DNA of 64,000 bases from Mesorhizobium amorphae (GCA_003240775.1 QFNI01000017.1:1-64000), one strand, 5' to 3'; numbered from the stretch's first letter, positions 8,773 through 17,867 are shown. The notes: generated by a model from the letters alone, not told the origin. A program made the numbers and translations.

Positions 8773-9794
8773 GCGCGGCTGAACCCTTCCGTCATCGCGG
8801 CGTGGTGATCGACTGCCTGCAATATGCCCGCTACGGGGAGCGGATCTTCCGCGAGCTGCGCGAAGGCGGGGTGGACGCGATCCACACGACGATCGCCTAC
8901 CACGAGGATTTCCGCGAGACGGTGGAGAACATCGTTTCCTGGAACCGCCTGTTCGCCGAGCACGCCGACCTGATCTTTCCCGGCCGCACCGGCCAGGACG
9001 TGCGCCGCGCCCGCACCGAGGGGCGCACGGCCGTATTCTTCGGCCTCCAGAATCCCTCCCCCATCGAGGACGATATCGGGCTGGTCGAGGTCTGCCACAC
9101 GCTCGGCGTGCGCTTCATGCAGCTCTCCTACAACAACCAGAGCCTGCTTGCCGCAGGCTGCTACGAGCGCGAGGATTCCGGCATCACCCGCATGGGGCGC
9201 GAGGTGATCGGCGAGATGAACCGGCTGGGGCTCGTGATCGACATGAGCCATTCGGGCACGCGCTCGACGCTGGAAGCCATCGAGCTTTCCGCGCGGCCGA
9301 TCGCCATCACCCACGCCAATCCCCATTCCTGGCACCCCGTGCCGCGCAACAAGCCCGATGCCGTGCTGCGCGCGCTGGCACAAAGCGGCGGCATGCTGGG
9401 CTTCAGCCTTTACCCCCACCACCTCCGCGGCGGCTCGGCCTGCACGCTTTCGGATTTCTGCCAGATGGTGGCGCGCACGGCCGAGCTGATGGGTGCCGAG
9501 CATCTCGGCATCGGCTCGGACCTCTGCCAGGACCAGCCGGCCGAAGTGGTGCAGTGGATGCGCCGCGGCACCTGGACCAGAGAGCCCGCCGACCCGTCCG
9601 TGGCCTTTCCCCCCCAGCCCGACTGGTTCGAGACCGGCCGCGATTTTCCGCGCATCGCCGAAGGGTTGGCTGCCGTGGGCTTCTCGGCCGCAGAGGTTGC
9701 CGGGATCATGGGCAACAACTGGCTGCGCTTCTTCGACCAGGCCTTCGAGCCGGAGGGTGCGGCTTCCCCGCCGATCCGGCTGCGCGCGAGCTGA
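8769..9794 (+). CDS. M19 (renal dipeptidase) family protein with altered metal site
   Basis: 341 residues with the amidohydrolase-type barrel of the M19 dipeptidase family. Downstream metal and active-site residues are visible: H161 (DMSHSG), H182 (ITHANPH) and D251 (GIGSDL). The N-terminal His-x-Asp pair that binds the first zinc in canonical M19 enzymes is absent (DCLQYA at 15-20), and the bridging glutamate position reads Q94 (FGLQN). It may therefore bind a single metal or act on a non-dipeptide substrate. I recall similar variants near N-methylated amino acid catabolic genes. It overlaps the ALDH gene by ATGA and is followed after 6 bases by the unknown 779-residue gene, so it is translationally coupled. 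Confidence 0.85.
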   Translation: MSAAEPFRHRGVVIDCLQYARYGERIFRELREGGVDAIHTTIAYHEDFRETVENIVSWNRLFAEHADLIFPGRTGQDVRRARTEGRTAVFFGLQNPSPIEDDIGLVEVCHTLGVRFMQLSYNNQSLLAAGCYEREDSGITRMGREVIGEMNRLGLVIDMSHSGTRSTLEAIELSARPIAITHANPHSWHPVPRNKPDAVLRALAQSGGMLGFSLYPHHLRGGSACTLSDFCQMVARTAELMGAEHLGIGSDLCQDQPAEVVQWMRRGTWTREPADPSVAFPPQPDWFETGRDFPRIAEGLAAVGFSAAEVAGIMGNNWLRFFDQAFEPEGAASPPIRLRAS

Positions 9795-9800
9795 CCCGTG

Positions 9801-12140
9801 ATGCCCGCGCCCCTCCCCGAGCCCGCCACGCCGCTGCGCCTGCCCGAAGAGGTGCTGACGCTCGCGCGCATGGGAAGTTTCCACCAGACGCGGCTTAGCT
9901 TCATGCGCGTGCTGCTGCGGCGCATCGCGGCCGAAGGCTGGCAGGTGTCGCGGCCCTTGTGGGCGATCGACGCGCGGGGCGTGGGGACGGCCGTCTACGA
10001 GGTGCGGACGGGCGAAGGCCGCATCTATTCGCTGGTCGCGTTCGGCCACGACCTGCCGGCCGAAAAGCGCACCGACCGGGTGATCGCGGAAGCCTGGGAT
10101 GCGACGTTCGCGCTGCATGACGGCACCGTCAGCGATGCCGACATCGAGCGCCTGCGCGGGAACGTGCCGCGCCAGGAGGCCGGCCGCTGCTCTGCCGCCG
10201 AACTCGTCATGGCGCGCGCCAACCGCTCGGTGCGGCTGTTCGACGAGGTGGTCGCGGCGCTGGCCGCGGGCCGCCAGCCCGAAACGGCGGCAGTCGATGC
10301 GGTGGGCTACCTGATGCGCACCACGGCCGTTTACGGCGGCGGCAAGTTCGGCCTGGCCGACCGCGAGCGCTATGCCGACCGGCCCGAGCTTGCAGGCCCC
10401 TTCGCGGCCGAGATGCTCGCGGTCTGGCTGATCCGCAGCTTCACCGCCGACCTCGCCGAGTACATGGCGGCCCTCCGGTCGCCCGAGACCGCCGTGCCGC
10501 TCGACCGTGCGCTGCGCCGCCGCTTGGGCGTGGGCAACTCCACCGGCCTCGGCATGGCGCCCTTCGTGGTCAACCATCCCGGCCTGTTCCACCGCTGGAT
10601 CAAAGCGCGAGAGACCGCGCTCGCCCGCGTGCGGGGGCTGGAACGCGCCGCGCCCGAGGCGATGGGGGAGTTCTTCCGCCATCTCGCCGAAGGCCGCGCC
10701 CGGATCGCCGCGTGGCGCACGGATGACCCGACGCAGGCAAGCCGCATCGCTTCCTTGCGTGATGACCTTTCGCGCCTTGCCGCGCATCTGGAATCGCAGG
10801 ACCTCGCCGGGCCCTTTGCGTGGGATCGCCTCTTCCGTTTCGCCGCCGAGACGCTGGGCCAGGAGGCGCAGGAGTTCCTGGTGGGCCTTCTGCTCGAACC
10901 CCACGGCGCGCTGGTGGACGATCTCGCGCCGCTGATGGCGGGCGATGAAATGTCCGACCAGGGCCTGGACGGCGCGATGCCGCTTGGTGCGTTGCGTGAG
11001 GCCATCGAGCGCTTCTACGGCTTCGCGCTTTCGACGGACTTCGCCGCTCCCGAGGCGCAGGCGCGCTTCTGGTACGTGTCCGAGGAAAAGCTTGAGCCGC
11101 GGCTGGGCGAGCGTCGAGCCGAGCACGGCGCAGAACGCGAGCAGCCGCTCGGCGTCGGTCGCGACGTGGCGCAGCTTCACTCCGCCCTGGCGAAACATCC
11201 TGCCGGGACACCTGTGGCCGCATTGCTTGCAGCCGAGCCCGAGTTTCGTTTCGCCGTGCGCCGTGTCCAGCTTGCGGCACGCCGGCCCTATGCCGAGATC
11301 CGCGACAACCTGCTCGGCGCCGCCATGCGGCCGGTGGACATCCTGCGCTGCAAGTTGTCCTTCTTCGGCGCCACCGATTTCGACCCGCGCTCCGACCGCT
11401 GGGTGCGCATCGCGCTGTTCCGCGACGCGCCCTTTCCCGACGAGATCGCCGTGGGAACACCCGCGCTCCGGCCGGCGGCAACCCCGCCGGACGTGCCCGA
11501 AGGCTTCTCGCTCAACGAGATCGGCGCGGAACTGCGCAAGGCCGCACGCGGGGCCTGCCTGCCTTGGGGCTTGGCGGACGAGGCGGGCCGCGCCGGCCGC
11601 ACCCTTGCGGCCTCCATCCCCGACGCTTTGCCCGCTCTCGCCGATGCGCTGGAAGCCGTCGAGAGCGGTGCGTGCGCGTGGCGCATGCGCTGGAATAAAA
11701 CAGTGCTGGAGGCAGCCGACGAGCGCCCCGTCAGCCTGCTCGCCCTCGGCCCCGCCATCAGCGATTTCCTGCCCTTCGCGGCTCCCTTGCAAGTCACGGC
11801 CTCCGTGGCGGCCCCGGCCCTTCTGGCTCCGTTTCTCGCGGCGACCGCCCTGCGGCTCGGCCGCGTGCTGACCGTGCTCGCCGGTGGGCATGTCGTGCGA
11901 GTGGGGGGCGACTGCCTTTCCCTGTTCGATGCGCTGGGCGGGCTCGATGCATCGAATGGTCTGCGCGTCGAGGTTTCGACAGAGGCATGCGCGCCTGTGG
12001 CTGCTCGGGCTGCCGGCCCCGTCGCCCTGCCAGACACGCTCTGGCGCCGCTTCAACCGGCTGGCCGCGCTCACCTATGTGCCGGCCTCCTCCCAGTCGCG
12101 CTTGGCGGGCGCCGGTGCAGGGCTCAGCGACAATGACTGA
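9801..12140 (+). CDS. Conserved-looking protein of unknown function (779 residues)
   Basis: I do not recognise this family. It is a large, probably cytosolic protein without signal peptide or membrane segment. Segments that look conserved rather than random are TTAVYGGGKFGLADR at 174-188, NSTGLGMAPFVVNHPGLF at 246-263, FWYVSEEKLEPRLGER at 423-438 and LSFFGATDFDPRSDRW at 519-534. Codon use matches the neighbours and the frame is intact throughout, so it is a real gene. The ATG at 9801 is directly preceded by a GTG at 9798; no clear ribosome site, consistent with coupling to the gene before. It overlaps the LDH2-family gene by 8 bases. Its place between two enzymes suggests an enzyme or maturation factor in the same pathway, but no function should be assigned. 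Confidence 0.85.
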   Translation: MPAPLPEPATPLRLPEEVLTLARMGSFHQTRLSFMRVLLRRIAAEGWQVSRPLWAIDARGVGTAVYEVRTGEGRIYSLVAFGHDLPAEKRTDRVIAEAWDATFALHDGTVSDADIERLRGNVPRQEAGRCSAAELVMARANRSVRLFDEVVAALAAGRQPETAAVDAVGYLMRTTAVYGGGKFGLADRERYADRPELAGPFAAEMLAVWLIRSFTADLAEYMAALRSPETAVPLDRALRRRLGVGNSTGLGMAPFVVNHPGLFHRWIKARETALARVRGLERAAPEAMGEFFRHLAEGRARIAAWRTDDPTQASRIASLRDDLSRLAAHLESQDLAGPFAWDRLFRFAAETLGQEAQEFLVGLLLEPHGALVDDLAPLMAGDEMSDQGLDGAMPLGALREAIERFYGFALSTDFAAPEAQARFWYVSEEKLEPRLGERRAEHGAEREQPLGVGRDVAQLHSALAKHPAGTPVAALLAAEPEFRFAVRRVQLAARRPYAEIRDNLLGAAMRPVDILRCKLSFFGATDFDPRSDRWVRIALFRDAPFPDEIAVGTPALRPAATPPDVPEGFSLNEIGAELRKAARGACLPWGLADEAGRAGRTLAASIPDALPALADALEAVESGACAWRMRWNKTVLEAADERPVSLLALGPAISDFLPFAAPLQVTASVAAPALLAPFLAATALRLGRVLTVLAGGHVVRVGGDCLSLFDALGGLDASNGLRVEVSTEACAPVAARAAGPVALPDTLWRRFNRLAALTYVPASSQSRLAGAGAGLSDND

Positions 12141-13143
12141 TCATTCCACCCTTTCCATCGAAGCGGTCGAGGCGCTCGCCTTCGATGCGCTCGTGCGCTG
12201 CGGCGCGCAGGAGCGGGGCGCCCGCTCGCTGGCGCGGGCGGCGGCCGCCGCCGAAGCCGACGGCATCGCCTCGCACGGGTTGGCCTATCTGCCGATCTAT
12301 TGCGAGCATCTTCTCTGCGGCAAGGTGGTGGGCAGCGCCGAACCGCGCGCCGAGCGGGCCGCGCCCGCCCTCGTCACCGTCGATGCCGGCATGGGCTTTG
12401 CGCACCCCGCGATCGACCTCGGCTTCGCCCAACTCGTGCCGCTGGCGCGCGAGATGGGCATCGCAGCGCTCGCCGTGCGCAATTCCTACAATTGCGGCGT
12501 GCTCGGCCACCACACCGAAAAGCTCGCGGCCCTTGGCCTGCTCGCGCTCGGCTTCACCCATGCGCCCGCTTCCATCGCCCCCGTTGGCGGCCGTCGCGCG
12601 GTGGTGGGCACCAACCCCTTCGCCATCGCCGCCCCCGGCCGGGATGGGCGCATCGCGCTTTCGATCGACCAGAGCGCGAGCGTGATCGCCAAGAGCGAGA
12701 TCGCCAAGCGCAAGCGCGAGGGCCGCTCGATCCCGCCCGACTGGGCTTTCGGCCCCGATGGCGAGCCGACCACCGACCCCGATCTGGCGCTCCAGGGCAC
12801 CATGGCGCCGTCGGGTGGCTACAAGGGCTTCGGCATCGGCCTGCTGGTCGAGCTTCTGGCTTCGGCCGCTGCCGGCGCGCTCCCCTCCACGCAAGCCAGC
12901 CCCTTCTCGGGTCCTGCGGGCGGACCGCCGCGCACGGGCCAGTTCTTCATCGCCATCGACGCCGGCAAGAGCTCGGACGGCCTGTTTGCGAGCCGCGCCG
13001 AGGCGCTGGCTGAGGCCATCGCCGAGCAGCCCGGCGCGCGTGTGCAGGGCGCCCGCCGCGCTGCCGCCCGCGAGGCTGCCCGTCGCGACGGCGTCTCCGT
13101 GCCGGCGGCGCTGATCGCGCGTGTCGAGGCGCTCGGCACCTGA
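12133..13143 (+). CDS. LDH2/malate dehydrogenase-like NAD(P)-dependent oxidoreductase
   Basis: 336 residues of the malate/L-lactate dehydrogenase 2 family (PF02615), which includes ureidoglycolate dehydrogenase and Delta1-pyrroline/piperideine-2-carboxylate reductase. Signatures are ADGIASHGL (catalytic His), NSYNCGVLGHHTEKLA, VVGTNPFAIAAP and the SGGYKGFGIGL cofactor loop. The start ATG at 12133 overlaps the end of the unknown gene. With an aldehyde dehydrogenase and an amino acid-type importer in the same operon, reduction of a cyclic imino acid or oxidation of a 2-hydroxy acid is plausible. The precise substrate is not readable from sequence. Confidence 0.9.
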   Translation: MTDHSTLSIEAVEALAFDALVRCGAQERGARSLARAAAAAEADGIASHGLAYLPIYCEHLLCGKVVGSAEPRAERAAPALVTVDAGMGFAHPAIDLGFAQLVPLAREMGIAALAVRNSYNCGVLGHHTEKLAALGLLALGFTHAPASIAPVGGRRAVVGTNPFAIAAPGRDGRIALSIDQSASVIAKSEIAKRKREGRSIPPDWAFGPDGEPTTDPDLALQGTMAPSGGYKGFGIGLLVELLASAAAGALPSTQASPFSGPAGGPPRTGQFFIAIDAGKSSDGLFASRAEALAEAIAEQPGARVQGARRAAAREAARRDGVSVPAALIARVEALGT

Positions 13144-13180
13144 ACCACCAAAACACAACAAAAAGAGGGAAACTGACGAA

Positions 13181-14365
13181 ATGCAGAAAATGGGAACTCT
13201 TTCGCGCCGTGCCTTGCTCGGTGCCGCCGCCGTGCTCGGTCTGCTCGGCGGCCCGCTCGCAGCCCAGGCCGCCGACCCGATCGTGCTCGGCCTCGTCTCG
13301 CCGCTGTCCGAGCCCGGCGACGCGCGCTCGGGCGACGCCATCAAGAAGACCGCAGACCTGTGGGTGAAGCTCGCCAACGAGGCGGGCGGTGTGTCCGGCC
13401 GTCCGGTGGAGCTCGCGGTCTATGACGACCAGGGCAAGGTCGAGGTGGGCTCGTCCGCCATGGAGCGCGCCATCACCGAAGCCAACGCGTCCGCCATCCT
13501 GGGCATCTGGTCGTCGTCGGTGGCGCTCGCCCAGATGGAGGTCGCCAAGGGCTACAACGTGCCGCTGATGGCCTTCTATTCCTGGTCCGATGATATCACG
13601 GCCAAGAACTATCCCCAGGTCTTCCGCATTGGCCCCTACAACAGCCAGATCGCGGCCCAGATGGTGCCGTTTGTGAAGGCGCAGGGCTACAAGAAGGTCA
13701 CCGTGCTGGCCGAAGACACTGCCTACGGGCTGGGCTTCGCCAAGGCCTTCGAGGAAGCCGTCAAGTCCGCGCCCGAGGTGGCCGTCGATGTCGTCCAGTT
13801 CCAGGCGCAGACGCAGGACCTGACCGCCGTCATGTCCAAGGTCGCGGCCTCCCAGCCCGATGCGGTGATCGTGCAGACCGTGTTCGCCGCCACCAACCTC
13901 GCCATCAAGCAGGGCCGCGAAGTGGGCCTCAAAGCCGATATCGTCGCCGGCTGGGACTGGCCGCTGCTGCCCGATTTCTGGCCGACCGTGGGCGAAGCGG
14001 GCGTGGGCGTGGTCTACCCCACCTTCTCCGACCCCTCGCTCAACGTGACGGAGACCGGCAAGCGCTTCGTGGAAGCCTACAAGGCGGCCTACGGCAACGA
14101 GCCCGCGATCTTCCAGTATTACCTCTGGGACAACTTCAACGCCGTGAAGGCGGCCATCGAGAAGAGCGGCTCGGCCGAGCCCGCGAAGCTCGTGGAGACC
14201 CTGCCCGACATCGCCTTCGAGGGCACGATCGGCCCCGTCTCCTTCCGCAACGAGGCGGGCACCGTGAACTTCCACCAGTGGGACAAGTTCGCGATGTTCT
14301 TCAAGCGCCTGAACAAGGTGGGCGACGGCGAGGCGCAGGCCGAGCTGGTGAGCGTCGCGAAGTAA
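13181..14365 (+). CDS. Liv-type ABC transporter substrate-binding protein
   Basis: 394 residues, Peripla_BP_6 type. A signal peptide with a twin arginine (LSRRALLGAAAVLGLLGG) is cleaved near AQA-ADP at about residue 31. Typical features follow: IVLGLVSPLSEPGDARSGD, GRPVELAVYDDQGKVEVG and ILGIWSSSVALA. It delivers an amino acid-like or organic acid ligand to the LivH/LivM permeases encoded next. ATG at 13181; GAGG lies about 12 bases upstream. It is 37 bases after the LDH2-family gene and followed by a strong hairpin, a common way to make more binding protein than permease. The ligand is unknown. Confidence 0.92.
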   Translation: MQKMGTLSRRALLGAAAVLGLLGGPLAAQAADPIVLGLVSPLSEPGDARSGDAIKKTADLWVKLANEAGGVSGRPVELAVYDDQGKVEVGSSAMERAITEANASAILGIWSSSVALAQMEVAKGYNVPLMAFYSWSDDITAKNYPQVFRIGPYNSQIAAQMVPFVKAQGYKKVTVLAEDTAYGLGFAKAFEEAVKSAPEVAVDVVQFQAQTQDLTAVMSKVAASQPDAVIVQTVFAATNLAIKQGREVGLKADIVAGWDWPLLPDFWPTVGEAGVGVVYPTFSDPSLNVTETGKRFVEAYKAAYGNEPAIFQYYLWDNFNAVKAAIEKSGSAEPAKLVETLPDIAFEGTIGPVSFRNEAGTVNFHQWDKFAMFFKRLNKVGDGEAQAELVSVAK

Positions 14366-14378
14366 CACCGGACGCCTG

Positions 14379-14408
14379 GGCAGCCGTTCCGCCTCTGGAA
14401 CGGCTGCC
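14379..14408 (+). other. Intercistronic hairpin after binding-protein gene
   Basis: A perfect 12-base stem (GGCAGCCGTTCC with its complement) and a 6-base loop lie between the binding-protein stop and the LivH start. There is no T tract, so it is more likely an mRNA-stabilising element or weak attenuator than a full terminator; genes 3' of it remain in the operon. Confidence 0.6.
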
Positions 14409-14426
14409 GGGCCGGAGGCGCACCCC

Positions 14427-15314
14427 ATGACCCAGCTTTTCGTGCAATCGCTGCTGCTCGGGCTTCTGCAAGGCGGGCTCTACGCGCTGCTCGCCATCGG
14501 GCTGTCGCTGGTGTTCGGCATTCTGCGCGTGGTCAACTTCGCCCATGGCGAATTCGCCATGCTCGGCTCTTTCGCAGCCGTGTTCGCTGTCACGCTGCTC
14601 GGCCTGCCGGTCTGGGTGGGGCTGGTCGCGGCCGCCGCAGCGGGCGGGGCGGTGGCGCTCGCGACCAACTGGACGGTGCTGCGACCCATCTACCTCTCGC
14701 GCATGCGGCAGAAGGGCGAATACACGATCATCGCGACCTTCATGCTGAGCCAGTTCCTGATCGCTGCGGCGACCCTTCTCTTCGGCACCTCCTACCGCAA
14801 GCTGCCGGGCCTGTGGGACCAGAACCTCAACTTCTTCGACACGGTCTATCTGTCGGGCAACCGCCTGGTCGCCTTTGCCGCGGCCGTGATCCTGATCGGG
14901 CTTCTCTTCTTCGTGGTCTATCGCACCGATACGGGCCGCGCGTGGCGCGCGCTGACGCAGAACCCGCTTGGCGCTACCGTGGTCGGCATCGACGTCAACC
15001 GCTACGCCAACCTGGCCTTCCTCGTTTCGGGCGCCTTCGCAGGCATTGCGGCTGCCCTCCTCGCGCCCCTGATGTTCGTGTTTCCCGCTTCGGGCGTCAT
15101 CGCGCTGGTGAAGGCCTTCATCGTGGTCATCATCGGCGGCATGGGCTCGATCGGCGGCACGCTGGCCGCAGGCCTCCTGCTTGGCGTGGTCGAGGTGATG
15201 GGCACCGTCTACATCGACACGGGCTACACCGACGCCTACGGCTTCGCGCTGATGATCGCCGTGCTCCTGCTGCGCCCGGCCGGCCTGTTCGGCAAGGGAG
15301 CGCGCGCGGTATGA
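14427..15314 (+). CDS. Liv-type ABC transporter permease (LivH-like)
   Basis: 295 residues of inner-membrane protein with about eight hydrophobic segments. It starts with the typical LivH sequence LLLGLLQGGLYALLAIGLSL and contains the VNFAHGEFAMLGSF motif. It forms the translocation channel with the LivM partner at 16764. The C-terminal IIGGMGSIGGTLAAGLLLG contact region for the ATPase is present. It overlaps the next ATPase gene by 4 bases. The gene order here (SBP-H-G-F-M) differs from the two Liv systems further right (SBP-G-F-H-M), so this importer is probably not a recent copy of those. Confidence 0.93.
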   Translation: MTQLFVQSLLLGLLQGGLYALLAIGLSLVFGILRVVNFAHGEFAMLGSFAAVFAVTLLGLPVWVGLVAAAAAGGAVALATNWTVLRPIYLSRMRQKGEYTIIATFMLSQFLIAAATLLFGTSYRKLPGLWDQNLNFFDTVYLSGNRLVAFAAAVILIGLLFFVVYRTDTGRAWRALTQNPLGATVVGIDVNRYANLAFLVSGAFAGIAAALLAPLMFVFPASGVIALVKAFIVVIIGGMGSIGGTLAAGLLLGVVEVMGTVYIDTGYTDAYGFALMIAVLLLRPAGLFGKGARAV

Positions 15315-16024
15315 GCGGAACCGTTCTCGAAGCCGCGGGCCTGCGAAAGGCGTTCGGCGGCAACCGCGTGGTGGACGGGGTGGATCTCCGCATCGCGCAG
15401 GGCGAACTCGTGGCCGTGGTCGGCCCCAACGGCGCGGGCAAGACCTCGCTTCTCAACCTCTTGTCGGGCCAGCTCAAGCCCAATGGCGGCACCATCCGCT
15501 TGAGTGGCGCGGACGTGACGCGGCTGAGCCCCCATGCGCCCGAGCGCCGCACGCTGTTCCGCTCCTTCCAGAATGGCGGCGCCTTCGGGAAGCTTTCGGC
15601 GCGCGAGAACGTGGCGCTCGCCGGCATGGTGCGCGGCGCGAGCCGTGGCGAAGCGGAGAAGGCGGCCGACGCGGCGCTCGAGCGGGTCGGCCTTTCGCCT
15701 GTGGCCGGCTGGCAGGCCGAGCATCTGTCGGGCGGCCAGCGCAAGCTGATCGATTTCGCCCGACTGCTTCTCGCAAGGCCGCGCGTGGCCCTGCTCGACG
15801 AGCCGACGGCCGGCGTCAACCCCGCCATCATGGAGGTGATGGCGGGCATCATCGCCCAGATGCGTGAGGATGGCGCGGGCTTCGCCGTGATCAGCCACGA
15901 CCTGCCCTGGGTCTTCGGCCTTTGCCAGCGCGTGGTGGTGCTTGCCGCCGGCCGCGAGCTCGCCGCCGGCAGCCCCGACGAGATTTCCGCCAACCCGGCC
16001 GTGCGGGAGGCCTATCTGGCATGA
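15311..16024 (+). CDS. Liv-type ABC transporter ATP-binding protein (LivG-like)
   Basis: 237 residues. Walker A (GPNGAGKTS), signature (LSGGQRKLIDFARLL) and Walker B (VALLDEPTAGVNP) are all present, followed by the switch histidine (ISHDL). It hydrolyses ATP to drive import through the LivH/LivM channel. ATGA overlap with the permease gene before it and with the LivF gene after it show tight coupling. Confidence 0.94.
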   Translation: MSGTVLEAAGLRKAFGGNRVVDGVDLRIAQGELVAVVGPNGAGKTSLLNLLSGQLKPNGGTIRLSGADVTRLSPHAPERRTLFRSFQNGGAFGKLSARENVALAGMVRGASRGEAEKAADAALERVGLSPVAGWQAEHLSGGQRKLIDFARLLLARPRVALLDEPTAGVNPAIMEVMAGIIAQMREDGAGFAVISHDLPWVFGLCQRVVVLAAGRELAAGSPDEISANPAVREAYLA

Positions 16025-16767
16025 GCGAGGCGATCGAGGTTTCCGGCCTGCGTGTGGCCTATGAAGCGGATGTCGAGATCCTGCGCGGCGTCTCGCTCGA
16101 AGCCGCCGCCAACACGATGACGGCCATCATCGGCCCGAACGGGGCGGGCAAGTCCACCTTTCTCAAGGGCATCGCGGGCGTGGCCCCCGTCACCGGCGGC
16201 ACGGTCCGCCTCGGCGGGCGCACGATCTCGGGCCTGTCCACCGCCGCTCTCGTGCGGGAGGGCGTTGCCTTCGTGCCGCAGGAGGCTTCCGTGTTCGGCC
16301 AGATGACGGTCGCCGAGAACATCCGCATGGGCGGCTGGGCGCGGCGCGCCGAGAAGGCCTGGCTCGAGGAGCGCATCCGGGTCTGCGGCAGCCTTTTCGC
16401 CTCGATCCGCCCGCATCTCGAGCGGCGCGCGGGCGATCTTTCGGGCGGCCAGCAGAAGCTCGTCGAGATCGCGCGCGGCCTCGTGGCCGCGCCGCGCCTG
16501 CTGCTGCTCGACGAGCCGACCGCGGGCCTCAGCCCAGTGATGGTGCGCGAGGTCTATGGAGAACTCGCGCGACTGAAGGCCATGCGCTCCGTCACCGTGC
16601 TTCTCGTGGAGCAGAACGTGCGCGAAGCGCTGGGCGTGGCCGACCACGCCTATGTGCTCGCCATGGGCCGCAACGACACCGACGGCACCGCCGCAGACAT
16701 CGCCGGCCGGCTCGACGGCATCGTGCGCAACTGGATGGCCCATCAGGGCTCGGGGATGGCCTCATGA
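16021..16767 (+). CDS. Liv-type ABC transporter ATP-binding protein (LivF-like)
   Basis: 248 residues. Walker A (GPNGAGKSTF), signature (LSGGQQKLVEIARGL), Walker B (LLLLDEPTAGLSP) and switch region (LLVEQNV) mark it as the second ATPase of the Liv complex. It starts at the ATGA overlap with LivG and itself overlaps the LivM start by 4 bases. Confidence 0.94.
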   Translation: MSEAIEVSGLRVAYEADVEILRGVSLEAAANTMTAIIGPNGAGKSTFLKGIAGVAPVTGGTVRLGGRTISGLSTAALVREGVAFVPQEASVFGQMTVAENIRMGGWARRAEKAWLEERIRVCGSLFASIRPHLERRAGDLSGGQQKLVEIARGLVAAPRLLLLDEPTAGLSPVMVREVYGELARLKAMRSVTVLLVEQNVREALGVADHAYVLAMGRNDTDGTAADIAGRLDGIVRNWMAHQGSGMAS

Positions 16768-17717
16768 GCACGAGACCGGTTCACCACGCGGTTCCCGCCT
16801 TCTTTGCGGTGGCGGGCGTGGCGCTAGCCTTTGCCGGGCTTCGGCCCGTCATGGCCGACCTCTTCATCCTGTCGGTCTACTATCTGCTTCTCGCGGGCTC
16901 GTGGAATCTGCTCGCGGGCTTCGCCGGCCAATACTCGTTCGCCCATGTCGGCCTGGCGACGCTGGGCGCTTATGGGACGGCTGCGCTGATCCACGGCGCG
17001 GGCCTGCCGGGCTGGGCGGGCTTCCTGCTCATGCCGCCCCTCGTTGCGCTCGCCGGCCTCGGGCTCGGCCTGATCGCCATGCGCGTGCGCGGCGTGCAGC
17101 TGCCGCTCATCACGTTTGCCTTTGCGGGCGCCTTCGCCGTGTTCCTGGCGGCGGCATCCGACCTCACCGGCGGCTCCATGGGCATGCAGATCCCCAAGCT
17201 CGTCGCGGGCTTCGACCGCTCGCCCTACCTCATCCTCGGCGGCCTTTTGGTTGCGCTCTTCTTCGTGGTGCAGAACCTCGTGGTCGACGGCCGCCTGGGC
17301 TTCTTCATGCAGGCCGTGCGCGACAACGAGGACGTGGCGCACGGCATGGGCGTGGGCATCCTCGGCGTGAAGCTCTGGGCCTTCGCGCTCACGGCCGCGC
17401 TCGCCGGTCTCGCGGGCGCCTTCTACGCGAACTATGTCGGCGTCCTCGCCCCCACCATGCTGTCCATGGGCGAAATGGGCTTCGTAGTCGCCATGGCCGT
17501 GATCGGCGGGCTGGGCCACCGCTACGGCGCGCTCGTGGGCGTGGCGCTGATCCGCACCATCGAATACACGGTGCGCGGCTTCGGCGCGGAATACACGCTC
17601 GTCATCATCACCGGCCTGGCGCTGCTGGTGGTGCTCTTCTTCCGCGAAGGCATCTTGAGCGTCGTTTCGCAGATGCTCCCGACCTCGCAGAAACGGACAG
17701 CGCGCTGGCAGCGATGA
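16764..17717 (+). CDS. Liv-type ABC transporter permease (LivM-like)
   Basis: 317 residues, multi-spanning membrane protein with the LivM hallmark LLAGSWNLLAGFAGQYSFAH and the cytoplasmic loop VRDNEDVAHGMGV. It pairs with the LivH permease. It is the last gene of the operon starting at 7321; the following gap to 17848 is convergent with the lsrG gene and holds a hairpin. Confidence 0.93.
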   Translation: MSTRPVHHAVPAFFAVAGVALAFAGLRPVMADLFILSVYYLLLAGSWNLLAGFAGQYSFAHVGLATLGAYGTAALIHGAGLPGWAGFLLMPPLVALAGLGLGLIAMRVRGVQLPLITFAFAGAFAVFLAAASDLTGGSMGMQIPKLVAGFDRSPYLILGGLLVALFFVVQNLVVDGRLGFFMQAVRDNEDVAHGMGVGILGVKLWAFALTAALAGLAGAFYANYVGVLAPTMLSMGEMGFVVAMAVIGGLGHRYGALVGVALIRTIEYTVRGFGAEYTLVIITGLALLVVLFFREGILSVVSQMLPTSQKRTARWQR

Positions 17718-17836
17718 CGGACGAGCCTGCGAGCCCACACCGATCCTGAGCGTCGATCGCCTTCACCAGGCTCTCGCGATCTCCGCATCGGCCCGAAACC
17801 GTGGGGGGGATGCCTGCACCTTTTGTTCTGCGGTCT

Positions 17837-17867
17837 GGCTGACTTCCGTCAGCCCAGGAAGTCAGCC
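17837..17867. terminator. Hairpin between convergent Liv and lsr operons
   Basis: GGCTGACTTCC and its exact complement GGAAGTCAGCC (11-base stem, 9-base loop) overlap the end of lsrG. A competing smaller hairpin (GGCTGAC-TTCC-GTCAGCC) uses the same left arm. No T tract follows on either strand, so termination is only suggested by the convergent position. Confidence 0.4.

Noticed and set aside
8745..11891. 1048-codon open frame on the minus strand
   Set aside because: Antisense to the coupled M19 and unknown-protein genes; composition is the usual low-complexity Arg/Ala/His-rich product of GC-rich opposite frames.
15922..16024. Upstream extension of the LivF frame
   Set aside because: Lies inside the LivG gene; the ATGA overlap at 16021 and the normal family start make the shorter gene correct.
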